NCBI GenBank assembly: GCA_022601135.1
Contig: JAHZJB010000126.1
Location: 1-64,000, forward strand
Reading direction: 5' to 3'
Length of the DNA stretch: 64,000 bases
Origin: Actinomycetes bacterium
GTDB taxonomy: Bacteria > Actinomycetota > Actinomycetes > Mycobacteriales > Mycobacteriaceae
Shown here: positions 19,356 to 28,411 of the stretch, piece by piece
Position numbering within the stretch: position 1 is the first letter of the stretch
Layout: the number at the start of each line of letters is the position of its first letter
Made by a program: the position numbers and the translations under genes
Notes under the pieces: generated by a model
The model's database searches: none
What the model was told of the DNA's origin: nothing
The model's input: the letters and a program-made list of their open reading frames with translations, nothing else

Positions 19356-19412
19356 GCGCTCGCGCGAAGAGCAGACGACCAGCGATGAGCGCTCGCTTGA
19401 AGATCAGACGAC
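19351..19412 (+). repeat. Tandem 33-bp-spaced repeat at the mrpD/mrpE junction
   Basis: Two copies of a 29-bp unit beginning GATGAGCGCTCGC start at 19351 and 19384 and agree at 26 of 29 positions. The first 25 bases of the first copy match 43758-43782 at the glnX/glnH junction at 24 of 25 positions. Each copy contains an ATG; the first overlaps the mrpD stop. Confidence 0.8.
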
Positions 19413-19948
19413 AAAGGAAAAGGACCGCGCTGCGGGTATGGATCCTGTGCTGGCTCATTCTGGTGTGGGTGTTGTTGTGGGGCAGTGTTTCTGCGGCGAA
19501 TATCCTCTCGGGGCTGGCGATCGCGTTGATCATCACACTGTTCCTCCCGTTGCCGCCGGTTCCCGTTCAGGGCCGGTTTCATCCGCTCCCATTGCTGCGT
19601 CTGATACTGAATGTGGCCTACTCCCTGGTGGTGTCCTCGGTGCAGGTGGCGGCACTGGCGCTCAGGCCGGAACCGCCGATGTCGGCCGTGGTGCGGGCAC
19701 AGCTGGCACTCAAGTCGGATCTGGTCCTCGCCCTGGCGGTCAACATTCTCAACCTCACGCCCGGAACCATTGTGCTCGAGATCGATCAAGCCCGCCGGAT
19801 GATCTACGTGCATGTGCTCGATGTGAGATCCGACCCCGAGGTGCAGCGTTTTCGCCAGCGTCTCGACAGACTCCAGAAGCTCCTGATTTCGTCGTTCGAA
19901 CGCGACGCCGACTGGACACCGACGGCGCAGAGGGGGACCGGCGGATGA
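19352..19948 (+). CDS. mrpE: Mrp antiporter subunit E
   Basis: 198 residues. Two or three membrane helices lie at about 26-60 and 70-95, followed by the cytoplasmic MnhE domain with NILNLTPGTIVLEI and YVHVLDVRSD, the family signature. The ATG at 19352 overlaps the mrpD stop (ATGA). A second ATG 33 bp downstream (19385) lies in the second copy of the local repeat and is in frame, so the first 11 residues (MSARAKSRRPA) may be a repeat-derived extension. Confidence 0.92.
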   Translation: MSARAKSRRPAMSARLKIRRQRKRTALRVWILCWLILVWVLLWGSVSAANILSGLAIALIITLFLPLPPVPVQGRFHPLPLLRLILNVAYSLVVSSVQVAALALRPEPPMSAVVRAQLALKSDLVLALAVNILNLTPGTIVLEIDQARRMIYVHVLDVRSDPEVQRFRQRLDRLQKLLISSFERDADWTPTAQRGTGG

Positions 19949-20232
19949 ACGTCGTATTGGTCATTGCCGGGGCGATGCTGGCGGCGGCAGCGGTTGCCAC
20001 CATGGTCCGAATGCTGATGGGTCCCAGTACGCTGGACCGACTGGTCGCGCTGGACACCCTTGTCGCGGTGACGATGTGCGCCATCGGCGCCTGGGCGGCA
20101 TTCAGCCTGGACAGCACCGTGACCTACAGCCTGACTGCGCTGGCGTTGATCTCGTTCGTCGGTTCGGTCAGTGTCGCGAGGTTCCGAGTACCCGACACCG
20201 ACACCCCGACCGGCGAGGGGACGAGGCGATGA
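19945..20232 (+). CDS. mrpF: Mrp antiporter subunit F
   Basis: 95 residues with three membrane helices. RMLMGPSTLDRLVALDTL is the typical MnhF loop. ATGA overlap with mrpE at its start and with mrpG at its end. Confidence 0.93.
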   Translation: MNVVLVIAGAMLAAAAVATMVRMLMGPSTLDRLVALDTLVAVTMCAIGAWAAFSLDSTVTYSLTALALISFVGSVSVARFRVPDTDTPTGEGTRR

Positions 20233-20582
20233 GCGCCCTCGACATCGTCGCCAGCGTATTGATCCTCAGCGGGTCGGCCCTGGCGCTGACCGCCGCGATC
20301 GGCGTCCTGCGCTTTCCCGACACGCTGTCGCGAATGCACGCCGCGACCAAACCTCAGGTGCTCGGTCTGTTGTTGGTGCTGGCGGGCGCCGCGGTCCGGT
20401 TACGCGGGTACTCCGACGTCGGCATGCTGATCCTTACCGGCATGTTCACTCTGATCACCGCGCCCGTGATCGCCAACCGCGTCGGCCAACTGGCCTACCG
20501 CGAACACAACGTGCGCGACGACTTGCTGACCGCTGACGCGATCGAGGAGTCGGCCGCTGAGCCGGAGACCGGCACGCGTTAG
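20229..20582 (+). CDS. mrpG: Mrp antiporter subunit G
   Basis: 117 residues with three membrane helices; LRFPDTLSRMHAATKPQVLG is the diagnostic MnhG segment. ATGA overlap with mrpF. Last gene of the operon; its TAG overlaps the TAA of the convergent DASS transporter (TTAG). Confidence 0.93.
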   Translation: MSALDIVASVLILSGSALALTAAIGVLRFPDTLSRMHAATKPQVLGLLLVLAGAAVRLRGYSDVGMLILTGMFTLITAPVIANRVGQLAYREHNVRDDLLTADAIEESAAEPETGTR

Positions 20583-22081
20583 GTCGCGATGTTGAAGACC
20601 CACACCGCGAGCGTGGTGGTGGCGACGCTGATGAGCAGGATCGAGGCCAGGTTGAGCCAGATCCCGCCCTTGAGCATGTGGCCGATGCTGACGTAGCCGC
20701 TGCCGTAGGCGATGGCGTTGGGCGGGGTAGCTACCGGGAGCATGAACGCACACGTCGCCGCGAGTGCGACCGGGATGGTGAGCAACAGCGGGTCCTGGCC
20801 GATGCCCACCGCGACTCCGCCGATCACCGGAAGGAACGTAGCCGCGGTGGCGGTGTTGCTCGTCAGCTCGGTCAGGAAGATCACCACGGTCGTGACCAAC
20901 CCGACGAGGAGCAGAATCGAGAGTCCCTGCAGACTCTTGGCCTGGGCACCGATCCACTCGGTGAGTCCCGATGAACTGAATTGCGAGGACAGCGCGAGAC
21001 CGCCACCGAACAACAAGAGCACCCCCCACGGGAGTTGTGCCGCAGTGGCCCAGTCGAGCAGTCGCACGCCGAGTTTCGACCCCGCCGGAAGGATGAAGAG
21101 CAGCAGCCCGGCACCCACCGCGATGCCGGCGTCCGAGACGGGTGGCTTCTCCCAGATCAGCGGAAAGGCGATCCAGCTCAGCGCGGCCAGGAGGAAGACC
21201 ATCAACACCCGCCGCTCACCCCGCGAGGGTGCTCCGAGCTTCTCCAACTCGCTGTCGAACAGCTCCTTGCCGCCGGGAATCTCCTTGATCTCCGGCCGGA
21301 AGATCACCTTGGCCAGCAGCAGCCAGGTGAGCACCAGAAGGACGGCGGCGAGCGGAAGACCCAGCAGCATCCACTGGCCGAAGCCGATGGTGATGTTCTG
21401 CTCGTCCTGCAGGTAGCCCACCAGCAACGTGTTCGGCGGGGTGCCGATGATCGTCGCCAGCGAGCCGACCGACGCCGAGTAGGCGATGCCCAGCATCAGC
21501 GCGGTGCCGAAGTTGGAGTCCTTCACCTGCTGCTGGACTTCGGCGTCGCGGTCGTCCGCCGCCACCGTACCGGTCAGGATCAGAACCGAGACACCGATCG
21601 GCACCATCATCACGGCGGTCGCGGTGTTCGAGACCCACATGCTGAGGAAGGCCGTGGCAAGCATGAAACCGGCGATCACCCGGGTCGCACCGGTGCCCAT
21701 TGCCCGCACGGTGAGCAACGCGATGCGCCGGTGCAGGTTCCATCGCTGCATCGCCAGCGCGATGAGGAATCCGCCCATGAACAAGAAGATGATGCCGCTG
21801 CCGTAGAAGGCGCCGATGTCAGAGACACCCACGTCGTCCACGAGCATGGGAAAGACGAGCAGCGGAAGTAAGGCGGTCGCCGGGATCGGGATCGCTTCGG
21901 TCATCCACCAGAGGCCCATGAGAACGGCCATGCCCGCGGTGACTTTGGCGGCGTGGTTCAGGTCATCAGGGAGTACCAGGTAGACCAGGACCGCCAGAAC
22001 GAGACCGGCGCCGAAACCCACCCAGCGTCGGCGGAACGTCGAAATGCTCTCGGCCGGCGCACGTTCCCCCGCACTGGACAT
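20579..22081 (-). CDS. DASS/SLC13-family anion (dicarboxylate or sulfate) sodium symporter
   Basis: 500-residue transporter with about 11-12 membrane helices. Both halves carry the substrate/Na+ motif: SNTATAVMM and SNTATAATFLP, each later followed by GTPPN or ATPPNA. This two-fold repeat is characteristic of VcINDY-type dicarboxylate carriers. It lies 18 bp after the Lon-N-domain gene on the same strand, so it may be the last gene of that unit. The substrate cannot be chosen from sequence alone; C4-dicarboxylate is most likely. Confidence 0.92.
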   Translation of the reverse strand: MSSAGERAPAESISTFRRRWVGFGAGLVLAVLVYLVLPDDLNHAAKVTAGMAVLMGLWWMTEAIPIPATALLPLLVFPMLVDDVGVSDIGAFYGSGIIFLFMGGFLIALAMQRWNLHRRIALLTVRAMGTGATRVIAGFMLATAFLSMWVSNTATAVMMVPIGVSVLILTGTVAADDRDAEVQQQVKDSNFGTALMLGIAYSASVGSLATIIGTPPNTLLVGYLQDEQNITIGFGQWMLLGLPLAAVLLVLTWLLLAKVIFRPEIKEIPGGKELFDSELEKLGAPSRGERRVLMVFLLAALSWIAFPLIWEKPPVSDAGIAVGAGLLLFILPAGSKLGVRLLDWATAAQLPWGVLLLFGGGLALSSQFSSSGLTEWIGAQAKSLQGLSILLLVGLVTTVVIFLTELTSNTATAATFLPVIGGVAVGIGQDPLLLTIPVALAATCAFMLPVATPPNAIAYGSGYVSIGHMLKGGIWLNLASILLISVATTTLAVWVFNIAT

Positions 22082-22099
22082 CCATCACTCCTCCGAGCC

Positions 22100-22732
22100 T
22101 CACTCCGACAGCTGAAACTCCACCATGGCGACGACGGTGTCGACCGCCTCGGACAGCGCCGCCACCCGTTCGGCGGCGGTCGGCGCCGCGAGCACCGCAT
22201 ACCTGTCGGCCTGGCCCAAAGGTAGCCGAACGGCCAAGGCGTACAACCATAGTGCAATATCGCCGGACTGGTCGGCGCCGCGTACGATGTCGCGTCCATT
22301 CACCTCGCGGCCTCGCACCGCGGCCACGCGCTCGAACAGAGCGACCATCCTGTCCTCGATGTCCCGGATAGCGGCGACGTCGACGGGGGCGCCCGGTTCA
22401 TCCGGCCACAACTCCACCGCCGCTTGTGGGTACGGATCGTCCGGCTGCCATTCCAGGACCCGGAACCGCTCCCCCATCACGCATTCCAGCCGGTATCGGC
22501 CCGCGCCCAGATCGGCGTAGTCGCTGATGTGGGCCACCGCGCCGATATCGCTTCGGGCGTCATCGCCGCCCACCTCCCGGCCCGCGGCGATCAACACCAC
22601 GCCGAACGCCGGATCGTCTGCTGCCAGACAGGTCTGCACGAGTGCCGAATATCGCGGCTCGAAGATTCGCAGCGGCAACTGCTCGCCGGGCAGCATCGCC
22701 ACTTCCAGCGGGAACATCGGCAGCGTCGGCAT
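22100..22732 (-). CDS. Lon N-terminal (LON substrate-binding) domain protein
   Basis: 210 residues, starting MPTLPMFPLEVAMLPGEQLP and followed by LRIFEPRYSALV, the start of the LON substrate-binding fold. No AAA or protease domain is attached, so it is a stand-alone LAN-type protein. Orthologue (from memory) of Rv0434. It lies 2 bp downstream of the glutamate-cysteine ligase gene. The role is unknown; possibilities are a peptide-binding adaptor or RNA-linked function. Confidence 0.9.
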   Translation of the reverse strand: MPTLPMFPLEVAMLPGEQLPLRIFEPRYSALVQTCLAADDPAFGVVLIAAGREVGGDDARSDIGAVAHISDYADLGAGRYRLECVMGERFRVLEWQPDDPYPQAAVELWPDEPGAPVDVAAIRDIEDRMVALFERVAAVRGREVNGRDIVRGADQSGDIALWLYALAVRLPLGQADRYAVLAAPTAAERVAALSEAVDTVVAMVEFQLSE

Positions 22733-22734
22733 GC

Positions 22735-23877
22735 TCAGATGACCAACTCGCCCACCAGTGCGTCTACGACACTTCGCAGGTCCCCGTCGTGCTCTTCGGC
22801 GACCCTGCGCTGCCGCTGATAGGACGCACCGGTTCGATAGATGTCGGCGACGCGCGCGAGCTCGTCAACACACGACAGCGATTCCGCTACCGGCAGCAGC
22901 CGGTCCACCACTGTGTCCAGGTCCTCGGTGACCAGTCGTTCGTTGCTGTCCGCGTCGAGAATGATGATGGCATCCAGGCCATAACGGGCGGCCCGCCATT
23001 TGTTCTCCTGGACGTGCCACGGCGGCATCACCGGCAAGGTCTCCCCGGCATCCAGCCGACGATCCAGGTCGACGACCAGGCAGTGGGTCAGCGCGACCAG
23101 GGCCGAGAGTTCGTGAAGGTTCGACACCCCGTCGAAGATCCTGACCTCGACGGTACCCAGATGCGGGGAAGGTCGTACATCCCAACGGATCTCGTTCATA
23201 TGGTCGATGATGCCGGTCTTCTTCTGATCGCTGACGAAACCCTCGAACTCGCGCCACTCCTGGAAGTGAAAGGGCAGCCCGGCCGTGGGCAACTGCTGAA
23301 ACATCATGGAACGATTGCTGGCGTAGCCGGTGTCCTCGCCGTCCCAGAACGGAGACGATGCCGACAGCGCCAGCAGGTGGGGGTACTGGTTGAGCAGCGA
23401 CGTGACAATCGGCATCACCTTGTGCGCCGAGGACACTCCCACGTGCACGTGCACGCCCCAGATCAGCATCTGTCGGCCCCACCACTGGGTGCGTTTGATC
23501 AGTTCGGCGTATCGGGGGGCGTCGGTGAACTTCTGAGCTGACCACTTCGCGAACGGATGCGTGCCTGCGCAGAACAACTCCATGCCACGCCCGCGGACGA
23601 TGTCGCGCACCGGACGCAACGACGACCGCAGGTCCTCCATCGCCTCTCCGGCGTTTCCGCAGACGCCGGTGACGATCTCGACGGTGTTGCGCAGCAACTC
23701 CTTGTGCAGGTGCGGAGTCTCGCCGAGGTCGGCGATCACCGAGGCGGCTTCATTGCTCAGATCGCGGCTCTGGGCGTCGACCAGAGCGAACTCCCACTCG
23801 ACACCGACGGTGCGCCCGGGCGACCCGACGAAGTCGATCCGGTTACTGGCCTCGCGATCAGGACCGAGCGATGACAC
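22735..23877 (-). CDS. YbdK-type carboxylate-amine ligase (glutamate-cysteine ligase 2 family)
   Basis: 380 residues, the usual length of this family. Signatures: [13 protein letters not shown] (Glu-x-Glu metal region), [14 protein letters not shown], and [10 protein letters not shown]. It ligates an amino acid carboxylate to an amine using ATP; glutamate-cysteine ligase activity is weak in characterised relatives. Mycobacteria make mycothiol rather than glutathione, so the natural product is open. The GTG at 23877 was chosen because it removes a low-complexity N-terminus and matches the Rv0433 length. It overlaps the sodC 3' end by 20 bp, so expression is likely coupled. Confidence 0.88.
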   Translation of the reverse strand: MSSLGPDREASNRIDFVGSPGRTVGVEWEFALVDAQSRDLSNEAASVIADLGETPHLHKELLRNTVEIVTGVCGNAGEAMEDLRSSLRPVRDIVRGRGMELFCAGTHPFAKWSAQKFTDAPRYAELIKRTQWWGRQMLIWGVHVHVGVSSAHKVMPIVTSLLNQYPHLLALSASSPFWDGEDTGYASNRSMMFQQLPTAGLPFHFQEWREFEGFVSDQKKTGIIDHMNEIRWDVRPSPHLGTVEVRIFDGVSNLHELSALVALTHCLVVDLDRRLDAGETLPVMPPWHVQENKWRAARYGLDAIIILDADSNERLVTEDLDTVVDRLLPVAESLSCVDELARVADIYRTGASYQRQRRVAEEHDGDLRSVVDALVGELVI

Positions 23878-24559
23878 CACAGGCCACCCGAGCTCCGGCG
23901 TCGCCGGTCGCCAGGGTGGTCTGATCCGGTGGCGGATCGCCGTTGACCTGCTGGTAGCGCTCCGGCGGGATGTTGGCGAAGTTGTCGGCCTGCTCGTGGA
24001 TGATGATCGCGGTGCCGGCACCGTCGAGAAGTCCGTCGGCCGTGAAGGCGTCGCTGGTGGTCACCAGCATTGCCGAACCGTCGTCGCGGACCTGTAGCGA
24101 ACTCAAATCCCCGCTGGCGGGGTGCCCGGTCTGTCCCGGCATCTGGAAATGGCCCCCGGCGGAGTTGAAGTTCCCCGGAGCACCACCGGTCGGTGCGACG
24201 GAGTCTGCCTCACACTTGCCCACCGTGTGGATGTGCATCCCGTGGAATCCGGGGGCCAGCTGACCACTGACCGTGGTTTGCACCGTGACGGTGGCGAAGC
24301 CGTCCGCGAATTCGATGTCCGCGGTCGCGACGGTGGTGCCGTCGGCCAGCTTCATATCGGCGGTGAGGGTCTCACCGCCGGACGCCGAACTGCCGTGCCC
24401 CGAACCGTGCTCACCGGGCGACGCCGTCGGCGACGGTGACCCGGTCCAGATCGGCGGTGTGGTGCCGGGCGACGTGGCGACGGGCTCGTACGGAGTGCAG
24501 GCGGCCAACGCGAGTGCAGGCGCGGCGAACAGGGTAACGGCGGCGACGGTCCTGAGCAT
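23858..24559 (-). CDS. sodC: Periplasmic lipoprotein Cu(-only) superoxide dismutase
   Basis: 233 residues. The signal peptide ends in lipobox L18-A-A-C21, so the protein is lipid-anchored outside the membrane. A Ser/Thr/Pro/Gly linker (about 27-62) precedes the SOD domain. Copper ligands His109, His111, His137 and His188 are all present, as is the Cys116-Cys227 pair. The zinc site is missing: after GGH137 the usual ligand positions read F-Q-M-P-G-Q, with no equivalent His-His-Asp set. M. tuberculosis SodC is likewise a copper-only enzyme. It is encoded between virR and the ligase gene. Confidence 0.95.
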   Translation of the reverse strand: MLRTVAAVTLFAAPALALAACTPYEPVATSPGTTPPIWTGSPSPTASPGEHGSGHGSSASGGETLTADMKLADGTTVATADIEFADGFATVTVQTTVSGQLAPGFHGMHIHTVGKCEADSVAPTGGAPGNFNSAGGHFQMPGQTGHPASGDLSSLQVRDDGSAMLVTTSDAFTADGLLDGAGTAIIIHEQADNFANIPPERYQQVNGDPPPDQTTLATGDAGARVACGVIARS

Positions 24560-24569
24560 GACCAAGAGC

Positions 24570-25031
24570 CTAACCGGTAACCGCCACGACCACTCCCGGT
24601 GGCTGGTCAATGAGTTCGGGAACGCGCGGAGCGACCGGCGCCTCGAGCAACCGGCCGACTTCCTCTGCGGCCTGCTGCTCACCCGGGGCGTCGCTGAAAT
24701 ACACCGTGGTGACAGGCGTTTCCGGCAATACCAGGTTGCCCGTCTCGGTGACATTCCAGCCGGCTTCCCGGAGGCGATTGGCGGTGGCCTCCGCGGCCCC
24801 GGCGATATCGGCGATGTTGAACACCCGAACGTCGGGCCGGGCGGGTTCCGCAGTCGTGGTCGTCGTGGTGGGCGTACTTGTCGCGGTCGTAGCGACGATC
24901 GAGGAATCGTCGTCGTCGGAGTCGCCACCCCGCATCGCCTGGAACCCCACGAGCAGGAACACCACGCCGAGGAACAGCAACACCATCACCATGGCACGGA
25001 GGGGCAGCCCCGAAGATTCTCGCTGGTTCAT
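24570..25031 (-). CDS. virR: LytR_C-domain membrane protein VirR
   Basis: 153 residues: a short cytoplasmic N-terminus, one membrane helix (about 12-32), an acidic DSDDDDSS stretch, a Thr-rich linker (50-60), and a C-terminal LytR_C domain starting at [19 protein letters not shown]. From memory it is the orthologue of Rv0431 VirR, a cell-envelope protein affecting vesicle release and peptidoglycan. It is 41 bp after the DUF3263 gene and 10 bp before sodC. Confidence 0.88.
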   Translation of the reverse strand: MNQRESSGLPLRAMVMVLLFLGVVFLLVGFQAMRGGDSDDDDSSIVATTATSTPTTTTTTAEPARPDVRVFNIADIAGAAEATANRLREAGWNVTETGNLVLPETPVTTVYFSDAPGEQQAAEEVGRLLEAPVAPRVPELIDQPPGVVVAVTG

Positions 25032-25072
25032 TGGCGCCTACTGTATCGACTTGCCCGACCGGCCGGGGAACC

Positions 25073-25381
25073 TCAAGTGACGTCGAAACCTAGCCGACGG
25101 GCGGCGCGGGCTTTCTGCCGACTCGCCCGGAGCCGCCGCAGCCGTTTGACCAGCATCGGGTCCGCAGCCACTGCCTCGGGACGATCGACCAGCGCATTGA
25201 GCACCTGGTAATAGCGGGTCGCCGACATGGAGAACAGTTCCTTGATGGCGTCCTCTTTGGATCCCGCGTACTTCCACCACTGCCGCTCGAAGGCGAGGAT
25301 GTCGTGCTCGCGTCTGGTCAGCCCGTCCGCGGGAGCGGAGTCGTCTCCGCAGTGATCAGTCCGCGCGATGGCGCCGTCCAT
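25073..25381 (-). CDS. DUF3263 protein, probable small helix-turn-helix DNA-binding protein
   Basis: 102 residues. [22 protein letters not shown] and the following [14 protein letters not shown] resemble a sigma-region-4-like helix-turn-helix, then a basic C-terminus ([17 protein letters not shown]). Start chosen: ATG at 25381, giving the length I recall for Rv0430; the longer reading would run over the def promoter. First gene of the virR-sodC unit, so it is a candidate regulator of it. DNA binding is inference. Confidence 0.82.
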   Translation of the reverse strand: MDGAIARTDHCGDDSAPADGLTRREHDILAFERQWWKYAGSKEDAIKELFSMSATRYYQVLNALVDRPEAVAADPMLVKRLRRLRASRQKARAARRLGFDVT

Positions 25382-25491
25382 TTCGCTTCCTGGACCCTTC
25401 CGACACTCGAAAATGACATCGCTGTGGTTCGGCCCGTATTCAATCACGGCTTGGTCACCATGGGCGTCACCACTGCCGCGAGTCGGCTCAC

Positions 25492-25497
25492 TAAGCT
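25492..25497 (+). promoter_or_regulatory. -10 box TAAGCT of def (near-leaderless)
   Basis: TANNNT hexamer 8 nt before the def ATG at 25506, in the 124-bp divergent region with the DUF3263 gene. No ribosome site is visible. Confidence 0.45.
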
Positions 25498-25505
25498 TGC
25501 CGAGC

Positions 25506-26099
25506 ATGGCCGTAGTACCCATCCGCATCGTAGGAGATCCCGTCCTGCACACCGCGACCGAGCCGGTGCCCGTAGGCGAGGACGGCTCGCTGCCCGCTGA
25601 TCTCTCCGATCTGATCACCGACCTCTACGACACGATGGATGCCGCCAACGGTGTCGGGCTGGCCGCCAACCAGATCGGTGTCGCCCGGCGGGTCTTCGTC
25701 TACGACTGCGCTGACGAGCGCGGAATGACTGCCCGGCGTCGCGGCGTGGTCATCAACCCGGTGCTGGAGACGTCCGAGGTGCCAGAGACCATGCCCGATC
25801 CCGACGACGACGACGAGGGCTGCCTGTCGGTGCCCGGTGAATCGTTCCCGACCGGCCGGGCCGAGTGGGCGCGGGTGACCGGTCTGGACGCGGACGGGAT
25901 CCCGATCACGCTCGAGGGAACGCAACTGTTCGCCCGGATGCTGCAGCACGAGACTGGCCACCTCGACGGCTATCTCTACCTCGACCGCCTCGTCGGGCGA
26001 CATGCCCGCAGTGCCAAGCGGGCAGTCAAGTCGCACGGCTGGGGCGTGCCCGGACTGTCCTGGATGCCGGGCCAGGATCCCGATCCGTTCGGCCACTGA
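25506..26099 (+). CDS. def: Peptide deformylase
   Basis: 197 residues. Removes the N-terminal formyl group from nascent proteins. All three family motifs are present: GVGLAA (49-54), EGCLS (104-108) with metal ligand Cys106, and HETGH (148-152) with ligands His148 and His152 and catalytic Glu149. The acidic insert DPDDDDEG before motif 2 and the long C-terminal extension are typical of the mycobacterial enzyme. The ATG at 25506 has a -10-like box 8 nt upstream. Confidence 0.96.
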   Translation: MAVVPIRIVGDPVLHTATEPVPVGEDGSLPADLSDLITDLYDTMDAANGVGLAANQIGVARRVFVYDCADERGMTARRRGVVINPVLETSEVPETMPDPDDDDEGCLSVPGESFPTGRAEWARVTGLDADGIPITLEGTQLFARMLQHETGHLDGYLYLDRLVGRHARSAKRAVKSHGWGVPGLSWMPGQDPDPFGH

Positions 26100-26102
26100 A
26101 CG

Positions 26103-27026
26103 ATGCGGGAACGGCCGGCTCTGGGTTCGCGCGTCAGCCTGCGGTACCGGCTGCCGGCGGGGTCGATACCGCCGCACACCGACGTGGTCGGACACCTGGT
26201 GGAGATCGGCCCGACCGTGCGGGTGCGGACCCGGCACGGGGACGTCGTCGACGTCGAACCCGAGGATGTGCTGGCGGTCCGGGTGGTACCCGAGATTCCG
26301 GTACGCACCGGCGACATCCGCAACCTTGAGCACGCCGCAGCCCTCGGCTGGCCCGGCATCGAACAGCAGTGGCGGGACGGTTGGCTGATGCGGTACGGGC
26401 GGGGCGCTACCCGTCGTGCCAATTCCGCAGTGCCGCTGCGCTTTACCTCACATGAGCAGCTCGTCGAGGCGGCGGACTGGTACGCGGCCAGGGGGGTTCC
26501 CGCGCTCATCTCAGCGCCGGATCGGTTGTTCAGGGTTCCCGCGGGGGTGCCGGTGGATGCCGAAACCCTGGTCATGGCAGGCGATCTGCCCAACGTGACG
26601 ATGCCTTCACCCGGTGCAGCGAACGTGACGCTATCGTCACAACCGAGCATGGCGTGGAAAGCGATCAATCCTCGCGACATAGCCGACGACGTGCTCACCG
26701 CCGTCGTTGACGGCGAGGTCGCCTTTGATGAACTTGCCGGTGTGGTGGCGGGCCGCGCGGCGGTGACGGATGCACCCGACGGCACCCGGTGGGCCGGGTT
26801 GTCCGCGGTGCATGTCTCCGAGCCGGCCCGACGTCAGGGGGCGGCCCGCACGCTGTGCGCCGAGTTGCTGGACTGGGGGCGCAGACGCGGGGCGACCCGC
26901 ACGTACGTCCAGGTGGTTGCCGACAACGAACCGGCCCGTGCGCTCTACGCGTCGATGGGATTCGGGGTGCACCACCGTTCTCGCTACGTGCACGCCGAGG
27001 ACCTGCTGGACAGACACCCCTCGTAG
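26103..27026 (+). CDS. GNAT-family N-acetyltransferase
   Basis: 307 residues. The N-terminal third holds an SH3-like beta barrel (VVGHLVEIGPTVRVRTRHGD). The C-terminal GNAT domain (about 180-300) shows motif A LSAVHVSEPARRQGAARTL, which binds acetyl-CoA, and motif B with NEPARALYASMGF. The acceptor substrate is unknown. It begins 3 bp after def, so the two are probably cotranscribed; this gives a plausible link to N-terminal processing but no proof. Orthologue (from memory) of Rv0428c. Confidence 0.9.
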   Translation: MRERPALGSRVSLRYRLPAGSIPPHTDVVGHLVEIGPTVRVRTRHGDVVDVEPEDVLAVRVVPEIPVRTGDIRNLEHAAALGWPGIEQQWRDGWLMRYGRGATRRANSAVPLRFTSHEQLVEAADWYAARGVPALISAPDRLFRVPAGVPVDAETLVMAGDLPNVTMPSPGAANVTLSSQPSMAWKAINPRDIADDVLTAVVDGEVAFDELAGVVAGRAAVTDAPDGTRWAGLSAVHVSEPARRQGAARTLCAELLDWGRRRGATRTYVQVVADNEPARALYASMGFGVHHRSRYVHAEDLLDRHPS

Positions 27027-27029
27027 GGT
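27024..27029 (+). promoter_or_regulatory. -10 box TAGGGT of xthA (leaderless candidate)
   Basis: TANNNT hexamer ending 6 nt before the xthA ATG; it overlaps the last codon of the GNAT gene. No Shine-Dalgarno sequence between the two. Confidence 0.5.
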
Positions 27030-27035
27030 TTACCC

Positions 27036-27839
27036 ATGCGGCTGGCCACCTGGAACGTCAATTCGATCCGCACCAGGGTCGACCGCGTCACCGACTGGCT
27101 GCAGCGCGCCGACGTCGACGTGCTGGCGATGCAGGAGACCAAGTGCTCCGACGGCCAGTTCCCGACCATGCCGTTCGCAGCCCTGGGCTACGACGTCGTG
27201 CACTGGGGCCTCAACCAGTGGAACGGGGTGGCCATCGCCTCGCGGGTCGGCATCGAGGACGTCGCGGTGGGTTTCGATGGCCAACCGCCGTGGAGCGCCC
27301 TGCCCGACGTGGCGGCCACCGCCGAAGCCCGGGCACTGGGCGCCACGTGCGGTGGGGTTCGGGTGTGGAGTCTCTATGTTCCCAACGGCCGTACCGTCGA
27401 CTCGGCCCACTACCTCTACAAACTGCAATGGCTTGCCGCCCTGCGGGAAACAGCCGCCTCGTGGCTGAGAGATGCCCCCTCGGCGCCGATCGCCCTGGTC
27501 GGTGATTGGAACATCGCCCCCACCGACGAGGACGTCTGGGACACCGAGTTCTTCCAAGGCAGCACACACGTCACCACGGCGGAACGGGCGGCGTTCGAAT
27601 CCATCGTGGACACCGGGTTCACCGATGTCGTGCGCCCGTTCGCACCGGGGCCGGGGGTGTTCACCTACTGGGATTACACCCAGCTGAGATTCCCGAAGAA
27701 CCGCGGCATGCGGATCGACTTCATCCTGACCTCCGCAGCGCTGGCCGCGCGGGTCAACCAGGCCGAGATCGTGCGTGACGAGCGCAAGGGCAAGCAACCC
27801 AGCGACCACGCCCCGGTGCTGGTGCAATTCGCGGACTAG
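27036..27839 (+). CDS. xthA: Exodeoxyribonuclease III / AP endonuclease
   Basis: 267 residues, DNase I-like fold. Starts MRLATWNVNSIRTRVDRV, with the metal-binding Asn; then MQETKCSD with the metal-ligand Glu, GDWNIAPTDEDVWD with the catalytic Asp-x-Asn, RGMRIDFIL, and the terminal SDHAPV with the Asp-His catalytic pair. Acts in base-excision repair at abasic sites and as a 3'-5' exonuclease. Starts 9 bp after the GNAT gene. Confidence 0.96.
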   Translation: MRLATWNVNSIRTRVDRVTDWLQRADVDVLAMQETKCSDGQFPTMPFAALGYDVVHWGLNQWNGVAIASRVGIEDVAVGFDGQPPWSALPDVAATAEARALGATCGGVRVWSLYVPNGRTVDSAHYLYKLQWLAALRETAASWLRDAPSAPIALVGDWNIAPTDEDVWDTEFFQGSTHVTTAERAAFESIVDTGFTDVVRPFAPGPGVFTYWDYTQLRFPKNRGMRIDFILTSAALAARVNQAEIVRDERKGKQPSDHAPVLVQFAD

Positions 27840-27934
27840 CGTCGCAGCTGCTGCCCGGTTCAGCGGCAGCGGACAGCACGGAGAGCCCCGTCATGCCGAT
27901 CGCGTCGGCCGGCCAGGCCACCGCGACCATGCGG

Positions 27935-28411
27935 CTAGGGCCCCCAGATAAGGAGGTCCTCCATTCCGTTGTTCATCGTCACGGTGGTTGGCGCGGGGCC
28001 CGTGACATCGAAGTAGATCTTGCCCGTGGATTCTTGACCTTCGGCGATGGTGGCTCCGCTGATGCCGTCCGGGCTGGCGACTTCCCAGAGCACCCGATAC
28101 GCCGCTTCGTTGGGTGCGACGGCGTTGAACTGCGAGATGCCGGGGGTGACGCTGCCCCGGTCGGCCTTGACGGTGGCGGTGGCTTCCCAGACCTGGCCGG
28201 CCACCGGGTAGCCGGGCATCACCGCCGTGCTGGGTTTGAGGTCACTGACCGTCCAGCTGAGGACGACCTGGCCAACGGAGTCGGTCATCGTCAATTCGCT
28301 ACCCAGTTTGCCCGCGATGGGATAGGCCGAAGCAACCGGTGCGGCAATGACACCGATCGCCGCCATGACCAAGGTTGCCACAGCTGTCATGATCATCGTT
28401 GTTATCTTCAC
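27935..28411 (-). CDS. mpt63: MPT63-family secreted immunogenic protein
   Basis: 158 residues: a signal peptide (hydrophobic core about 8-27, cleavage near ASA-YP) and an immunoglobulin-like beta-sandwich of about 130 residues. YPIAGKLGSELTMTDSVGQV, PGYPVAGQVWEATATV, GKIYFDVTGP and the ending NGMEDLLIWGP closely match M. tuberculosis MPT63 (Rv1926c, recalled). GTG start with GGGAG 7 nt upstream. Its function is unknown. The location beside thiC differs from M. tuberculosis, where mpt63 lies elsewhere. Confidence 0.92.
   Translation of the reverse strand: MKITTMIMTAVATLVMAAIGVIAAPVASAYPIAGKLGSELTMTDSVGQVVLSWTVSDLKPSTAVMPGYPVAGQVWEATATVKADRGSVTPGISQFNAVAPNEAAYRVLWEVASPDGISGATIAEGQESTGKIYFDVTGPAPTTVTMNNGMEDLLIWGP

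Noticed and set aside
19438..19944. Upstream extension of mrpF
   Set aside because: It overlaps nearly all of mrpE; the ATGA start at 19945 gives the normal MrpF length.
27840..27934. Possible terminator after xthA (CTGCTGCC/GGCAGC pairing)
   Set aside because: The stem is short and imperfect with no U-tract; not reliable enough to call.
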